Shown here one piece after another: positions 29,380 through 38,035 of a DNA stretch of 64,000 bases. How positions within the stretch are numbered: the stretch's first letter is position 1; each line of letters begins with the position of its first letter. Below the pieces are notes generated by a model. The model saw nothing but the letters and a program-made list of their open reading frames with translations. It was not told the origin of the DNA and did not search any database. This stretch comes from Luteipulveratus halotolerans (lineage in GTDB: Bacteria; Actinomycetota; Actinomycetes; Actinomycetales; Dermatophilaceae), in NCBI RefSeq assembly GCF_001247745.1, contig NZ_LAIR01000002.1, forward strand, positions 3,906,001 to 3,970,000. The letters run 5' to 3'. Position numbers and translations under genes: made by a program.

Positions 29380-29495
29380 GTGGGGCCCTTCGTTGTGCAC
29401 GACGTCCTGCAGATGTCGCCCGTGGGCCCATGGTGCTCGCTCGCCCGCCTCAACGGGGGAACAACGCCCGAACTGTGCCTCGGGCTCGGCCGCGC

Positions 29496-30365
29496 TCAGC
29501 CGCGAGGCGGGGTGATCTGGCGGGGGAAGCAGACGTTGGCGAGCGCCTTGCCACGCTCGGTGAAGTTGGCCTCGCACCAGGCCTGCGCCGACGCCTTGCT
29601 GCCCTGGTCGAGGTCGAGCAGCGCGATCCAGGTGGTCTTGCCGTCGGGGCCGACGCGGGTGCCGAAGTGGGTGTCGCGCACGATCCGCACCTTGCCGCCG
29701 AAACGGGGGTCGCTGATGACGGTCTGGAACCTGTTCCAGATGTCGCGGGCGGTGAACCGCTCGATCTGCTGGGACCTGTCGCGGACGCCGACGTACTTGC
29801 TGTCGAGCTGCACCACCCAGCGCCCGTCGATCGGCGTGGCCGCCTCGTCGGTGTCGGCGCGGTGGTTGAGCGACACGATCGCCTGGTCGTTGCTGGTCGG
29901 CAACGACGGCGCGGGCGGTGCGGTGGAGGTCGCTGACGGCGGGTTGCTGAACGTCGCGGGCGGCGGGGTGGACGTCGTCGAGGTCGTGGTCGACGGACGT
30001 GCCGACGTCGGACGGGGTGTCGACGCGGGCGGCGCCGGGGTGGCGGGACGAGCGGGCGAGGAGGCGGTCGTCGTACTCATCGCGCCCGCTGCACCCGCAC
30101 CGGAGGAGTCGTCGCCGCGCATCGCCGCGTACGCCGCGATCGCGGCCCCGCCGAGCACGACCGCCACGAGTGCGCCGGCCACCATCGACCGCGGCTGGAT
30201 GGCGGGCTCTTCGCGGACGAAGACGGGCTGGTCGTCGTAGCCGTAGTCGTCGTAGTCGTCACGCGTCGCGGGCGCGCCGAGGCCGGTGCCCTCGACCACG
30301 CGTGCCCCGCAGGCACGGCAGAACTTCCCGTCGGCCGGGCTGCCGCACTCTCCGCAATAGGCCAT
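29496..30365 (-). CDS. Zinc-ribbon membrane protein with disordered linker
   Basis: This 289-residue protein begins with a double CxxC zinc ribbon (CGECGSPADGKFCRACG). One transmembrane helix follows near residues 60-82 (SMVAGALVAVVLGGAAIAAY). A long Thr/Ser/Pro/Ala linker lies outside, ending in a conserved domain (SLNHRADTDEAAT, WIALLDLDQGSKASAQAWCE). One-pass topology with the zinc ribbon inside is inferred. GAGGGG upstream supports the ATG at 30365. It is typical of actinobacterial cell-surface proteins; the function is not known. Confidence 0.7.
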   Translation of the reverse strand: MAYCGECGSPADGKFCRACGARVVEGTGLGAPATRDDYDDYGYDDQPVFVREEPAIQPRSMVAGALVAVVLGGAAIAAYAAMRGDDSSGAGAAGAMSTTTASSPARPATPAPPASTPRPTSARPSTTTSTTSTPPPATFSNPPSATSTAPPAPSLPTSNDQAIVSLNHRADTDEAATPIDGRWVVQLDSKYVGVRDRSQQIERFTARDIWNRFQTVISDPRFGGKVRIVRDTHFGTRVGPDGKTTWIALLDLDQGSKASAQAWCEANFTERGKALANVCFPRQITPPRG

Positions 30366-30472
30366 GCCGTCCCCTCGATCGTTGCGCGACCGGTGTCCCA
30401 CCGCTGATCCGGCCGCGAAGCGTTCCCTGGTGACCCTAACCGCGCCGCCGGGCCGTCGGGGAGGATGGGCCC

Positions 30473-30835
30473 GTGAGTCGACGTCGTGTGCCGAGTGGAG
30501 TGTTCGAGACCGGTGCTGAGCCCGACCCCAGGTTCAGCCTCGCCAACGAACGCACATTCCTCGCCTGGATCCGCACCGCCCTCGCCCTGATGGCCGCGGG
30601 CGTCGCGATCGAGGCCGTCGAGCTCGACGTCGAGCCCCACCTGCGGGTGATCGCGTCGGTGCTGCTGGTGCTGGCGGGCATCGGGTCGGCGCTGCTCGCG
30701 TGGTTCGGGTGGGCGGGCTCCGAGCGGGCGATGCGCGCCGGCGTACCGCTGCCGTCGACGGCGTTCAAACCGGCGCTCGCCGTGACCGTCGCGCTCGCGG
30801 GCTTGCTGCTCGGCATCGGTGCGCTGATCACATGA
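30473..30835 (+). CDS. DUF202 (YidH-like) membrane protein
   Basis: This 120-residue membrane protein has the DUF202 signature (NERTFLAWIRTALALMAAG) in its N-terminal half and three predicted helices (about residues 28-48, 58-78, 98-118). The GTG at 30473 follows a GGAGG-like stretch. It overlaps the second gene (ATGA at 30832-30835), so two DUF202 proteins are made together. The family is widespread; its function is unknown. Confidence 0.9.
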   Translation: MSRRRVPSGVFETGAEPDPRFSLANERTFLAWIRTALALMAAGVAIEAVELDVEPHLRVIASVLLVLAGIGSALLAWFGWAGSERAMRAGVPLPSTAFKPALAVTVALAGLLLGIGALIT

Positions 30836-31212
30836 GTGGCCCCAGCCGCGCCGTCCCCGACCCGGGAATGCAGGCGGAGCGTACGACGCTCGCCTGGCGG
30901 CGTACGGCTCTCGCCGTGGCGGTCGGTTCGTTGGCGGCGCTGCGCGTCGGCGCGACCCGCTCGGCGACCACGGCTGTCGTGCTCGGCGCGCTCGGGCTGG
31001 TCTGGGCGGTGTCGTTGTGGTGGAGCGCGCACGTGCGGGCGGCCGACGCCCTCGTACGCATGCGGGCGGCGACCGGCACCACGTGCCAGGAGTGCGACTC
31101 GCCCGACCTCGACGGTGCCCAGGGTGTGCACATCGTCGCGGCCGCGCTCGGCACCTTCGTGGTCGGCGTCGGCTGCCTGGCGGTGGTGCTGGTGCTGGCG
31201 GTCACGCGCTGA
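30832..31212 (+). CDS. Second DUF202 membrane protein
   Basis: This 126-residue protein has the same family pattern (QAERTTLAWRRTALAVAVG) but diverges further. Its loop TGTTCQECDSPDLDGAQGV contains two Cys, a possible disulfide or metal site not typical of the family. Three helices are predicted. It is coupled to the upstream gene by a 4-base overlap, and the pair is likely to act as a heteromer. Confidence 0.85.
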   Translation: MSGPSRAVPDPGMQAERTTLAWRRTALAVAVGSLAALRVGATRSATTAVVLGALGLVWAVSLWWSAHVRAADALVRMRAATGTTCQECDSPDLDGAQGVHIVAAALGTFVVGVGCLAVVLVLAVTR

Positions 31213-31233
31213 CCCCAGGACGCCCGGCGCGCG

Positions 31234-31872
31234 TCAGTGTCGCGTGGCCCGTCGTCCGAACAGGCCCTGGTGGGTGGCGTCGTAGAACGACCGCAGCTCG
31301 GTCCGCAGCGTGTCGGGGTCGAGGTCGCCCTTCGACCACTGGCGGATGATCTCGAACAGTCCGCCGACCACGCCGATGGCGACGCCCGCGGGCACGTCGA
31401 CCTCGGGGTGGGTGTCGCGCCAGATCGTCACGACGAACTCCGCGCCCCACTGACGGTTCTCGCGACGGAGCCGGTCGATGGTCGGCGTGACGGCGGCGCC
31501 CTTGCCGAAAAGCACTGTGCCGTAACGGGGTTCGTGGAGGTACGGCGCGGCGAACGCCTCGATGAGGGCGGACACCGGCGGTTCGACACCAGCCGGCGTC
31601 TGCTCGATCACCTCGGCGAGCTGCGTCATCACCTGCTCGGTCACGTGGTTGTGCAGCGCCAGGTAGCAGTCCTCGCGGCTGCGGAAGATGCCGTAGAAGC
31701 TCTTCGTGCTGACCGTCGCCGTCTGGCAGATCTGGTCGACGCTGACCTGGTGGAAGCCGTGGCGGGCGAACAGGTCGAGCGCGGCATCGAGCAACGCCTC
31801 GCGCCGTGCCTGCCGACGCTGGTCGGCGTCCTGGCCGTGAATACGGCGGGTGGTGGGTGACTCCTGGCTCAC
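31234..31872 (-). CDS. TetR-family transcriptional regulator divergent from an esterase
   Basis: This regulator of about 212 residues has an N-terminal helix-turn-helix (ALDLFARHGFHQVSVDQICQ then VSTKSFYGIFRSREDCYLAL). The C-terminal ligand-binding domain is typical of TetR. The GTG at 31872 is preferred as it places the fold near the start; a longer open frame extends upstream without a ribosome site. It is transcribed away from the esterase. An 8-bp palindrome with a 4-bp spacer lies between them and is likely its operator. Lipid or acyl ligands are plausible given the neighbour, but this is inference. Confidence 0.85.
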   Translation of the reverse strand: MSQESPTTRRIHGQDADQRRQARREALLDAALDLFARHGFHQVSVDQICQTATVSTKSFYGIFRSREDCYLALHNHVTEQVMTQLAEVIEQTPAGVEPPVSALIEAFAAPYLHEPRYGTVLFGKGAAVTPTIDRLRRENRQWGAEFVVTIWRDTHPEVDVPAGVAIGVVGGLFEIIRQWSKGDLDPDTLRTELRSFYDATHQGLFGRRATRH

Positions 31873-31939
31873 CGGGCGACCGTAGCCCGGTACTGACGCG
31901 TAGGGCCGTCCGAGGCGTGGGTCGTGCGTCTCACTATTC

Positions 31940-31959
31940 GGGAAACGAGAGCGTTTCCC
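31940..31959. promoter_or_regulatory. TetR operator candidate
   Basis: Perfect inverted repeat GGGAAACG / CGTTTCCC with a 4-base spacer, 67 bases from the regulator start and 75 bases from the esterase ATG. Arm length and location fit TetR-family operators, which would repress one or both genes. Confidence 0.6.
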
Positions 31960-32033
31960 CACGTACGCCGACGAAGCACCCCTGCCGTCCGATGTGACCT
32001 CGGACACACCGGGGCGAGCTGAGGAGGAAGTCC

Positions 32034-32996
32034 ATGCAGCTCCTGCCCCGCGTCTCTCGTCGTGTTCGTCTCGGTGGAGCGGCGGTCGCTGCCGCCGCCG
32101 GACTGGCGGTCAGCACGGGTGCGCCCGCCCAGGCTGCGACCCTTTCCGAGGGCGGTCTCGCCGAGACCGGCTACCGCTACGTGTTCGAGCCCGGCGTCAC
32201 CCGCGGCGCCAACGACTGGACCTGCAAGCCGTCGGCCGCGCACCCCAACCCGGTCATCCTCGTGCCGGGCACGTTCGCCAACCACGGCGCGTCCTTCGTC
32301 AAGATCGCACCGCGCCTCAAGAACGCCGGCTACTGCGTCTACACGCTCAACTACGGCAAGACCGCACTGTCGCTGAACGGCCGGATCGGCGGCCTCGGCC
32401 ACATCCAGCAGTCGGCCGAGAACGACTTCGCGCCGTTCGTCGACAAGGTCAGGGCCTCGACCGGTGCGGCCAAGATCGACGTGATCGGTCACTCGCAGGG
32501 CGGCAGCGTGCCGATGTGGTACATCAAGAAGATGGGTGGCGCCAACGTCATCGACCACTACGTCGGCTGGGCGCCTTCCTCGCGCGGCACCTCGCTCAAC
32601 GGCATCGTCACCCTCGGCGACACCTTCGCCGCGATGGGCTGGGTCAGCAATGTCGCCGAGCTGATCCAGGCGCCCGGCGCCACCGACCAGGCCTACACCA
32701 GCGACTACACCAAGGCGCTGTTCCCCAACGGCAGCAACGACGTGCCGGCCGGCCCGAAGTACACCGTCATCTCCACCAAGCAGGACCGTGTCGTGACGCC
32801 GTACTACAACCAGAAGCTCTCCGGCCCGAACGTCACCAACATCACGCTGCAGGACAAGTGCGGCTGGGACCAGACGGGCCACGCGTTCCTGTTCCTCGAC
32901 GACCCGACGCTGCAGATGACGATGAACGCGCTCGCCAACGGACCGACCAACTTCCAGCCCACGTGCACGGGCTTCGCGCCGATTCCGTTCGCCTAG
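32034..32996 (+). CDS. Secreted lipase/esterase, alpha/beta hydrolase
   Basis: This 320-residue enzyme has a signal peptide (about residues 1-34, Ala-rich with a cleavage site near APAQAA). The nucleophile elbow is GHSQGGSVPMWY (Ser near residue 152) and the oxyanion region is VILVPGTFANHGAS. The catalytic His is likely in the C-terminal DQTGHAFLFL. The pattern matches class 2-type bacterial lipases that hydrolyse glycerides or esters outside the cell. GAGGAGG stands before the ATG. Its expression is probably controlled by the divergent TetR gene. Confidence 0.9.
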   Translation: MQLLPRVSRRVRLGGAAVAAAAGLAVSTGAPAQAATLSEGGLAETGYRYVFEPGVTRGANDWTCKPSAAHPNPVILVPGTFANHGASFVKIAPRLKNAGYCVYTLNYGKTALSLNGRIGGLGHIQQSAENDFAPFVDKVRASTGAAKIDVIGHSQGGSVPMWYIKKMGGANVIDHYVGWAPSSRGTSLNGIVTLGDTFAAMGWVSNVAELIQAPGATDQAYTSDYTKALFPNGSNDVPAGPKYTVISTKQDRVVTPYYNQKLSGPNVTNITLQDKCGWDQTGHAFLFLDDPTLQMTMNALANGPTNFQPTCTGFAPIPFA

Positions 32997-33026
32997 AACG
33001 TGATTCGGCCCTGACCTGGTCGGCGA

Positions 33027-33611
33027 TCAGGTCGGGACGAGCAGCCCGTTGAGCAGGAGGCCGAGCGACGTCTCGGCCTCCTGCCGCGCGGCGGCCGGGT
33101 CGTCGGCATGGGCGATCAGCAGCGCGCACTCGATGACGCTGCCGAGCACGATGTGAGCCAACGTGTCGCCGGGTCCGGGCGCGATGACGCCCTCGTCGAC
33201 GCCGGCCCGCAGCAGGTCGGTCACCAGCTGCAGCCCGTACTCCGACTCGACGGCCCGCCAGGCCTGCCACCCGAGGACACTCGGCGCGTCGAGCAGCGCG
33301 ATGCGTACGAGCTCGGGTCGTGAGCACGCGTCGAGCACCGCACCGATGGCCAGCATCATCCGGCCGACCGTGGTGGGCTCGTCGGCGATCGCGGCCTCGA
33401 CCTGCTCCATCAGCTCGCGCTCGAGCGCCACGTGGACCTCGCGGAACAGGCCCTTCTTGTCGCCGAACTGGTGGTGCAGCGCTCCGCGGGTGAGGCCCGT
33501 GGCGGCGACGAGGTCCTCGGCGGTGACCCCGTCGTACCCGCGGTCGGTGAAGAGCGTGCGGCCGGCGCCGATCAGCGCCGCACGGGTGGCTTCTGAGCGT
33601 TTCTGGGTGTG
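33027..33611 (-). pseudogene. TetR-family regulator lacking a start codon
   Basis: A complete TetR fold is encoded: KRSEATRAALIGAGRTLF begins at about 33602, followed by DRGYDGVTAEDLVAATGL and a normal C-terminal domain ending ETSLGLLLNGLLVPT. No ATG, GTG or TTG occurs in frame for at least 90 bases upstream of the fold. The first GTG available is only inside it (33431), after the helix-turn-helix. The 5' end abuts the start of the beta-propeller gene, which also looks truncated. Loss of a shared intergenic region by deletion is the best explanation. It could still be a sequence error. Confidence 0.6.
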
Positions 33612-34511
33612 GCGGCCACAGCGCTCGCCCTCGCGACGGTCGCGACGGCGCCGACCGCAGGCGCGACCACCCCGACCGACCGGTGCTGGTCGACCGCTCC
33701 GACGGCGACCACGTTCGCGTCCGGTCTGCCCGTGCTCGGCTGGCGTGAGAACCTCGAGCTCGACGGCGCCGGCACGATGTGGGTGTCCGACGTCGCGGCC
33801 GGCAAGGTCGAGGGCTTCCGCCCCGACGGGTCCGTACGAGCGTCGGTCGCCGTGCCGGGCCCGGGCGGCATCCGCCGTGGTCCGGGCGGCGCGATGTACG
33901 TGAACTACGGTGTGCGGCCAGGGTTTTCGGGCGCGGGCATCGTGAAGTTCGACCCCGCGCAGCCCGAGCGCGGCACCACCAATGTCGTCTCCGGGCTCAG
34001 CGGCATCAACGGTCTCGCGCTCGACCCGGCCGGCAACTTCTACGTCACCCGCGAGTTCGGCAGCCAGATCCTCAAGATCCGACCGGACGGCTCGACGGAC
34101 GAGCAGTGGACCTCGCAGGCCGACATCTTCGGCACCAACGGCATCGCGTACGACGACGGCAACCTCTACACCAGCGCCATCGTCGACCTGAGCTCACCGA
34201 TCGACCGCACTCCGGTCGACGACCCGGCCGCCCATCGGACGGTGACCGACCTGAGCCCGAATCCGTTGGCGTACAAGGCTCTTGACGACCTCACGGTGGT
34301 CGGCGACCACATCTACGTCGCGGCCTACGCCCGCGGAGAGGTCATCCGCGTCGACAAGCGCACGGGCGCTTCATGCATCGCGGCGACCGGCCTGATCACG
34401 CCGACGAGCGTGCGCGCCCCGTTGGCGTTCGGCTCGGACGATCCGCAGCGGACGCTCTACGTCACCGAGTCGTCCGGCCGGATCGTGAGGCTCAGCCTGC
34501 CGGCAGCCTGA
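33609..34511 (+). CDS. Secreted NHL/SMP-30-like beta-propeller protein, 5' end doubtful
   Basis: This protein of about 300 residues has propeller-type repeats (for example LDPAGNFYVTREFGSQILKI and ENLELDGAGTMWVSDVAAGK). It starts with a hydrophobic signal core (AATALALATVATAPTAGATT), but the usual basic n-region is missing. No ribosome site precedes the GTG at 33609. In the plus frame, the stop TGA at 33594 comes only five codons earlier. The 3' end overlaps the SDR gene by 20 bases in convergent orientation. Sugar or lactone hydrolase activity is possible for the fold but no active-site set was identified. Confidence 0.65.
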   Translation: MAATALALATVATAPTAGATTPTDRCWSTAPTATTFASGLPVLGWRENLELDGAGTMWVSDVAAGKVEGFRPDGSVRASVAVPGPGGIRRGPGGAMYVNYGVRPGFSGAGIVKFDPAQPERGTTNVVSGLSGINGLALDPAGNFYVTREFGSQILKIRPDGSTDEQWTSQADIFGTNGIAYDDGNLYTSAIVDLSSPIDRTPVDDPAAHRTVTDLSPNPLAYKALDDLTVVGDHIYVAAYARGEVIRVDKRTGASCIAATGLITPTSVRAPLAFGSDDPQRTLYVTESSGRIVRLSLPAA

Positions 34512-35301
34512 CGTCTGCAGCCGCGAGCTGTTCGCCCACCCACGTCTGCAGCGCGAGGCGCACCGCCGGGTCGTACGCCTGCTGGTGCGCCTCGCGCTCG
34601 TCGAACCGGTGGAAGTAGCGACCGGTGACGTCGGCGAGCTCGGTGTCGAGGGCGGCGCGCAGGACCGGCAGCGCACCGTCGTCGATGGTCGCGGCCGGCG
34701 TGAACCCGCTGTCGCGCACCATCGTCGTCGGCATCAGGTGGGCGGGGTGGACGACGTTGGCCCACACCCCGGTGGCGGCCAGGTCGATCGTGTCCATGAC
34801 CAGCGCGAGCTTGCTGCGGCAGTAGGCCTCGACGCCGTCGTACCCCTGCTCGAAGCCGAGGTCGGCGACGTCGAGCGCTGACTGACCCATCGACCCGACC
34901 TGCACGATGCGCCCGCCCGGCGCCAGGGCCGGGGCGAGCCTGCGGGCGATCAGGTGCGGCGCGACGACGTTGGCCGCCATACGCAGCTCGGTGCCGTACG
35001 CGTTGGTCTCGCGCCGCGACGGATCGGCGCCGCCGCCGACCGCGGCGTTGTTGATCACGAGGTCGAGCGTGTCGGTGGCGTCCAGGGCGCGGCGGCACAG
35101 GTCGTCGACCGCGGCGGGGTCGGTGAGATCGGCCGCGAACGTCGTGACCTGTGCACCGTGGCGGCCTGCCTCGGTGGCCACGGTGGCGAGTCGAGCCTCG
35201 TCGCGGCCGTGCAGCAGCAGGCGATGACCCCGCACGGCGAGGTCGCGTACGAGGGCTGTGCCCAGGCCGGAAGTGCTGCCAGTGACCACCGTTTTCTTCA
35301 T
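34492..35301 (-). CDS. Short-chain dehydrogenase/reductase
   Basis: This 269-residue NAD(P)-binding protein has the TGSTSGLGTALV glycine motif at the N-terminus. NNAAVGGG follows in the middle and the catalytic YCRSK near residue 160 (Tyr-x-x-x-Lys). The substrate is unknown. ATG at 35301 is the first codon of MKKTVVTGS. It is divergent from a MarR regulator with a palindromic site between them, so expression is probably induced by the ligand of that regulator. The 3' end overlaps the propeller gene. Confidence 0.9.
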   Translation of the reverse strand: MKKTVVTGSTSGLGTALVRDLAVRGHRLLLHGRDEARLATVATEAGRHGAQVTTFAADLTDPAAVDDLCRRALDATDTLDLVINNAAVGGGADPSRRETNAYGTELRMAANVVAPHLIARRLAPALAPGGRIVQVGSMGQSALDVADLGFEQGYDGVEAYCRSKLALVMDTIDLAATGVWANVVHPAHLMPTTMVRDSGFTPAATIDDGALPVLRAALDTELADVTGRYFHRFDEREAHQQAYDPAVRLALQTWVGEQLAAADVRLPAG

Positions 35302-35313
35302 GGCTTGAACACT

Positions 35314-35327
35314 ATCAAGGCTTTGAT
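35314..35327. promoter_or_regulatory. MarR operator candidate
   Basis: ATCAAGGCTTTGAT contains the inverted arms ATCAA and TTGAT (12 of 14 positions are self-complementary). It lies 13 bases from the SDR start and 26 bases from the MarR ATG, where MarR-family repressors typically bind. Confidence 0.6.
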
Positions 35328-35352
35328 GTTTGCCAAGGGCTAGCGTCGCCCC

Positions 35353-35784
35353 ATGGCGCTGCACTCCGACGACCGGCTCGGCCTCGACATCAAGCAGACC
35401 GAGCAGGTCCTGATGGCGGCCAAGACACGAGCCCTGCGCGGTCTCGGGCTCACCGTCGCCCAGTACGCCGCGCTGCTCACGCTGCGTGAGCACCCGGGCA
35501 TCTCGGGGGCCGGCCTTGCGCGCGCATGCCTCGTCACCCCGCAGGCCGCCGCGGCCGTACTCAAGGGGTTGGTCGAGCGCGGTCTGGTCGAGCGCGTCGA
35601 CGACGACTGGAACCGCAACGTCCGCCCCGCCGCGCTGACCGCCGACGGAGTCGGCCTGCTGAAGGACGCCGACGAGCTCGCCTCCGCGATCGAGCAGCGC
35701 ATCCTCGATGCCCTGACCGAGCGCGAGCGGCGCAGCCTGCGTCGCCTGCTGGAGAAGTGCCGCGAGGCGATCGTCGCCGACTGA
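35353..35784 (+). CDS. MarR-family transcriptional regulator
   Basis: This 143-residue protein has a winged helix: GLARACLVTPQAAAAVLKGL for the recognition helix and LVERVDDDWNRNVRPAALTA for the wing. Length and layout match MarR dimers. It is likely autoregulated from the palindrome at 35314. It is divergent from the SDR gene and is the probable repressor of that gene. Confidence 0.9.
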   Translation: MALHSDDRLGLDIKQTEQVLMAAKTRALRGLGLTVAQYAALLTLREHPGISGAGLARACLVTPQAAAAVLKGLVERGLVERVDDDWNRNVRPAALTADGVGLLKDADELASAIEQRILDALTERERRSLRRLLEKCREAIVAD

Positions 35785-35803
35785 CCGAGTCGACCCGCGA
35801 GGG

Positions 35804-36688
35804 TCAGCCGACCATCCGGCGTACGACGGTCAACATCTCCTCCACCGAACCCGCCGGGTCCGTGACGGGCATCTGCACGTGCCGGATGATGCCGTCGGCG
35901 TCCAGCAGCAGCGACTGCCGTTTGAAGCGTTCGGCGCCCGAGGCCCTGAACGTCGGCAGGCGCAGCGCCGCGGCCAGTCGTAGGTCCTGGTCGGAGCGCA
36001 GCGCGAACGGCAGGTCTGCGTGCATCGCGAACGCTTCCTGCTGGTCGGGGCGCTGCGTGCTCACGCCGACCACGTCGGCCCCGGCGGCCACGAACTCGTC
36101 GTGGCGGTCGGCGTACGTCGTCGACTCCAGCGTGCAGCCGGCGGCGCCGGGCACCTCACCCCAGCCGGGCGGGTAGCCCTGCACGTCCGGCACGAAAGCG
36201 CCCGGGAACAGGTAGACGACCCGCCACGAGCCGTCGGGGCGCACGGGCACCGGGCTGCCGTCGTACGACGACAGACTCACGTCAGGGATGCGCCGTCCGC
36301 TCAGCGCGTGGACGCGGCTCGCCTCGGCCGAGTCGGCGCCGGCGGTCGCCGTCAGTGATCCGTCGCCGAGCATGAACCGGTCGCCGAACTCCTGCATCGC
36401 GACGAGCACGGGCAGCAGACCCTCGCCGGTGCGGGTCAGGACGTAGTCGTGCCGAGGTGGTCGTTCGGAGTAGAGGCGACGGGTGAGGACGCCGTGGTCG
36501 ACGAGGCCGTTGAGGCGTTCGGTGAGAGCGCGGCGGCTGATGCCGAGCGACCCTTGCACCTGGTCGAATCGGGTCAGGCCGCCCGCGATCTCGCGGACGA
36601 TCAGCCACGACCACCAGTCCCCGACGACGCCCAGGGTCTGGGCGATGCCGCAGCTGTCGTCGGCGAGGTCCTCGCGGTGCATGGTCAC
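35804..36688 (-). CDS. HxlR-type regulator fused to a peroxiredoxin
   Basis: This 294-residue protein joins two domains normally encoded separately. Residues 1-105 are an HxlR winged helix (ADDSCGIAQTLGVVGDWWSW, RFDQVQGSLGISRRALTERL). Residues 130-294 are a peroxiredoxin-like fold with a conserved Cys in GAAGCTLESTTYADRHDEF and GADVVGVSTQR. A peroxide-sensing regulator that both reduces and reports peroxide is inferred. The GTG at 36688 is preferred because GGGAGGG lies seven bases upstream; an ATG at 36682 is also possible. It is divergent from an MFS exporter. Confidence 0.8.
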   Translation of the reverse strand: MTMHREDLADDSCGIAQTLGVVGDWWSWLIVREIAGGLTRFDQVQGSLGISRRALTERLNGLVDHGVLTRRLYSERPPRHDYVLTRTGEGLLPVLVAMQEFGDRFMLGDGSLTATAGADSAEASRVHALSGRRIPDVSLSSYDGSPVPVRPDGSWRVVYLFPGAFVPDVQGYPPGWGEVPGAAGCTLESTTYADRHDEFVAAGADVVGVSTQRPDQQEAFAMHADLPFALRSDQDLRLAAALRLPTFRASGAERFKRQSLLLDADGIIRHVQMPVTDPAGSVEEMLTVVRRMVG

Positions 36689-36769
36689 CAGCCTGCCCTC
36701 CCGGGTGCGCCCTTGCTGCGCCCATAGTAAGTTCCATTTTGACACTGATTCGGGGAGAGGGCGACAGGC

Positions 36770-38035
36770 ATGACCACTCGCGACGAGAGCCGCGCGTTCT
36801 GGACCTACTGGGCGGCGAGCGCGACGAGCAGCCTCGGGTCGGCGTTCACGGCCATCGCCCTGCCGCTGACGGCGGTGCTGATCCTCGACGCGACGCCGTT
36901 CGAGATGGGCGTCGTCGCGGCTGCGGGCTATGTCGCCTGGATCGTGATCGGGCTGCCGGCCGGGCCGATCGTGCAGCGGCTGCCGCTGCGGGCCACCCAG
37001 GTCGCGATAGACCTCGCTCGGGCCGGTGCCATCGCGACGCTGCCGATCGCGTGGTGGCTCGACGCGCTGACGCTCGCCCACGTGGTCGCTGTGGCGCTGG
37101 TCATCTCGTTCGCCAACGTGATCTTCGACGTCGCCAACTTCACCTTCCTGCCACGTGTCGTGCCGAAGGAGCAGCTGCAGTCCCGCAACAGCCTGATGAG
37201 CGGCACGCAAGCGGCCAGCCAGCTCGGCGGCCCCTCGCTCGGCGGCCTTGCCGTCCAGCTGCTCGGAGCGGTGCCGACCCTGCTGATCGACGCCGCCAGC
37301 TATGTCGCCTCGGCGGTCCTGCTGCGAACGCTCCCGGATCGCGAGCCCGAGGCGGAGTCCGACGACCGACCCGGCATGCGCGCGATGATCCGTGAGGGTT
37401 GGGACTTCGTCGTTCACCACCCGATCATGGGGCCGTGCATGTGGTCCGCGACGGCCATCAACTTCACGTGCGGCGGTCAGGTCGCGCTCTTTGCGTACTA
37501 CCTCGTGCACGTCGCCGACGCTCCGTCCGGGCTGGTCGGGTTCCTGCTGGCAGCCGAGGGCGTCGGGTCGCTCGTGGGCGCGGCGCTCGTGCCAGCGGCC
37601 GTCCGCGTCGTCGGTTCGGCCCGCCTGTGCGTCGTCGGCGGATTGGTATCTGCCGCAGCCGCTTTCGTGATCCCGGTGGGGTCGGGCTGGGGCGCCTGGG
37701 TGGCGTTCGCGCTCGGCAACATCGTCTTCGCGGGTGGCGTCGTGGTGTTCAGTACGACGACGCGCACCTACCGGCAGATCGCCACCCCTCCCGATCTGCT
37801 TTCACGGGTGATGGCGACCGTGCGGTTCGTGTCGTGGGGTGCGATCCCGGTCGGCGGGCTGGTCGCGGGTGCGCTCGGCGGCTGGCTCGGCGCGCGCACT
37901 GCCCTGTTCGTCTTCGCTGCGCTGACGCTGCTCTCGCCGCTCATCCTGATGGCCGGCCCGATCCGGCACCTGCGTGACTTCCCCGATCAGGTCGCGACCG
38001 AAAGGGAGCGCGAGGTCAGCCGACCGCGAGGGTGA
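36770..38035 (+). CDS. MFS transporter
   Basis: This 421-residue protein of the major facilitator superfamily has about 12 hydrophobic segments. The N-terminus TTRDESRAFWTYWAASATSS is typical of actinobacterial drug exporters. A substrate cannot be named. It is divergent from the HxlR-peroxiredoxin gene by 81 bases, and that regulator probably controls it. The 3' end overlaps the chagasin gene by 20 bases in convergent orientation. Confidence 0.9.
   Translation: MTTRDESRAFWTYWAASATSSLGSAFTAIALPLTAVLILDATPFEMGVVAAAGYVAWIVIGLPAGPIVQRLPLRATQVAIDLARAGAIATLPIAWWLDALTLAHVVAVALVISFANVIFDVANFTFLPRVVPKEQLQSRNSLMSGTQAASQLGGPSLGGLAVQLLGAVPTLLIDAASYVASAVLLRTLPDREPEAESDDRPGMRAMIREGWDFVVHHPIMGPCMWSATAINFTCGGQVALFAYYLVHVADAPSGLVGFLLAAEGVGSLVGAALVPAAVRVVGSARLCVVGGLVSAAAAFVIPVGSGWGAWVAFALGNIVFAGGVVVFSTTTRTYRQIATPPDLLSRVMATVRFVSWGAIPVGGLVAGALGGWLGARTALFVFAALTLLSPLILMAGPIRHLRDFPDQVATEREREVSRPRG

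Noticed and set aside
36739..36744. TTGACA as -35 of the MFS promoter
   Set aside because: It lies only 25 bases before the ATG, leaving no space for a -10 element and leader.
36689..37510. Extension of the HxlR-peroxiredoxin frame upstream
   Set aside because: The upstream part is antisense to the MFS gene and lacks a ribosome site; GTG at 36688 has one.
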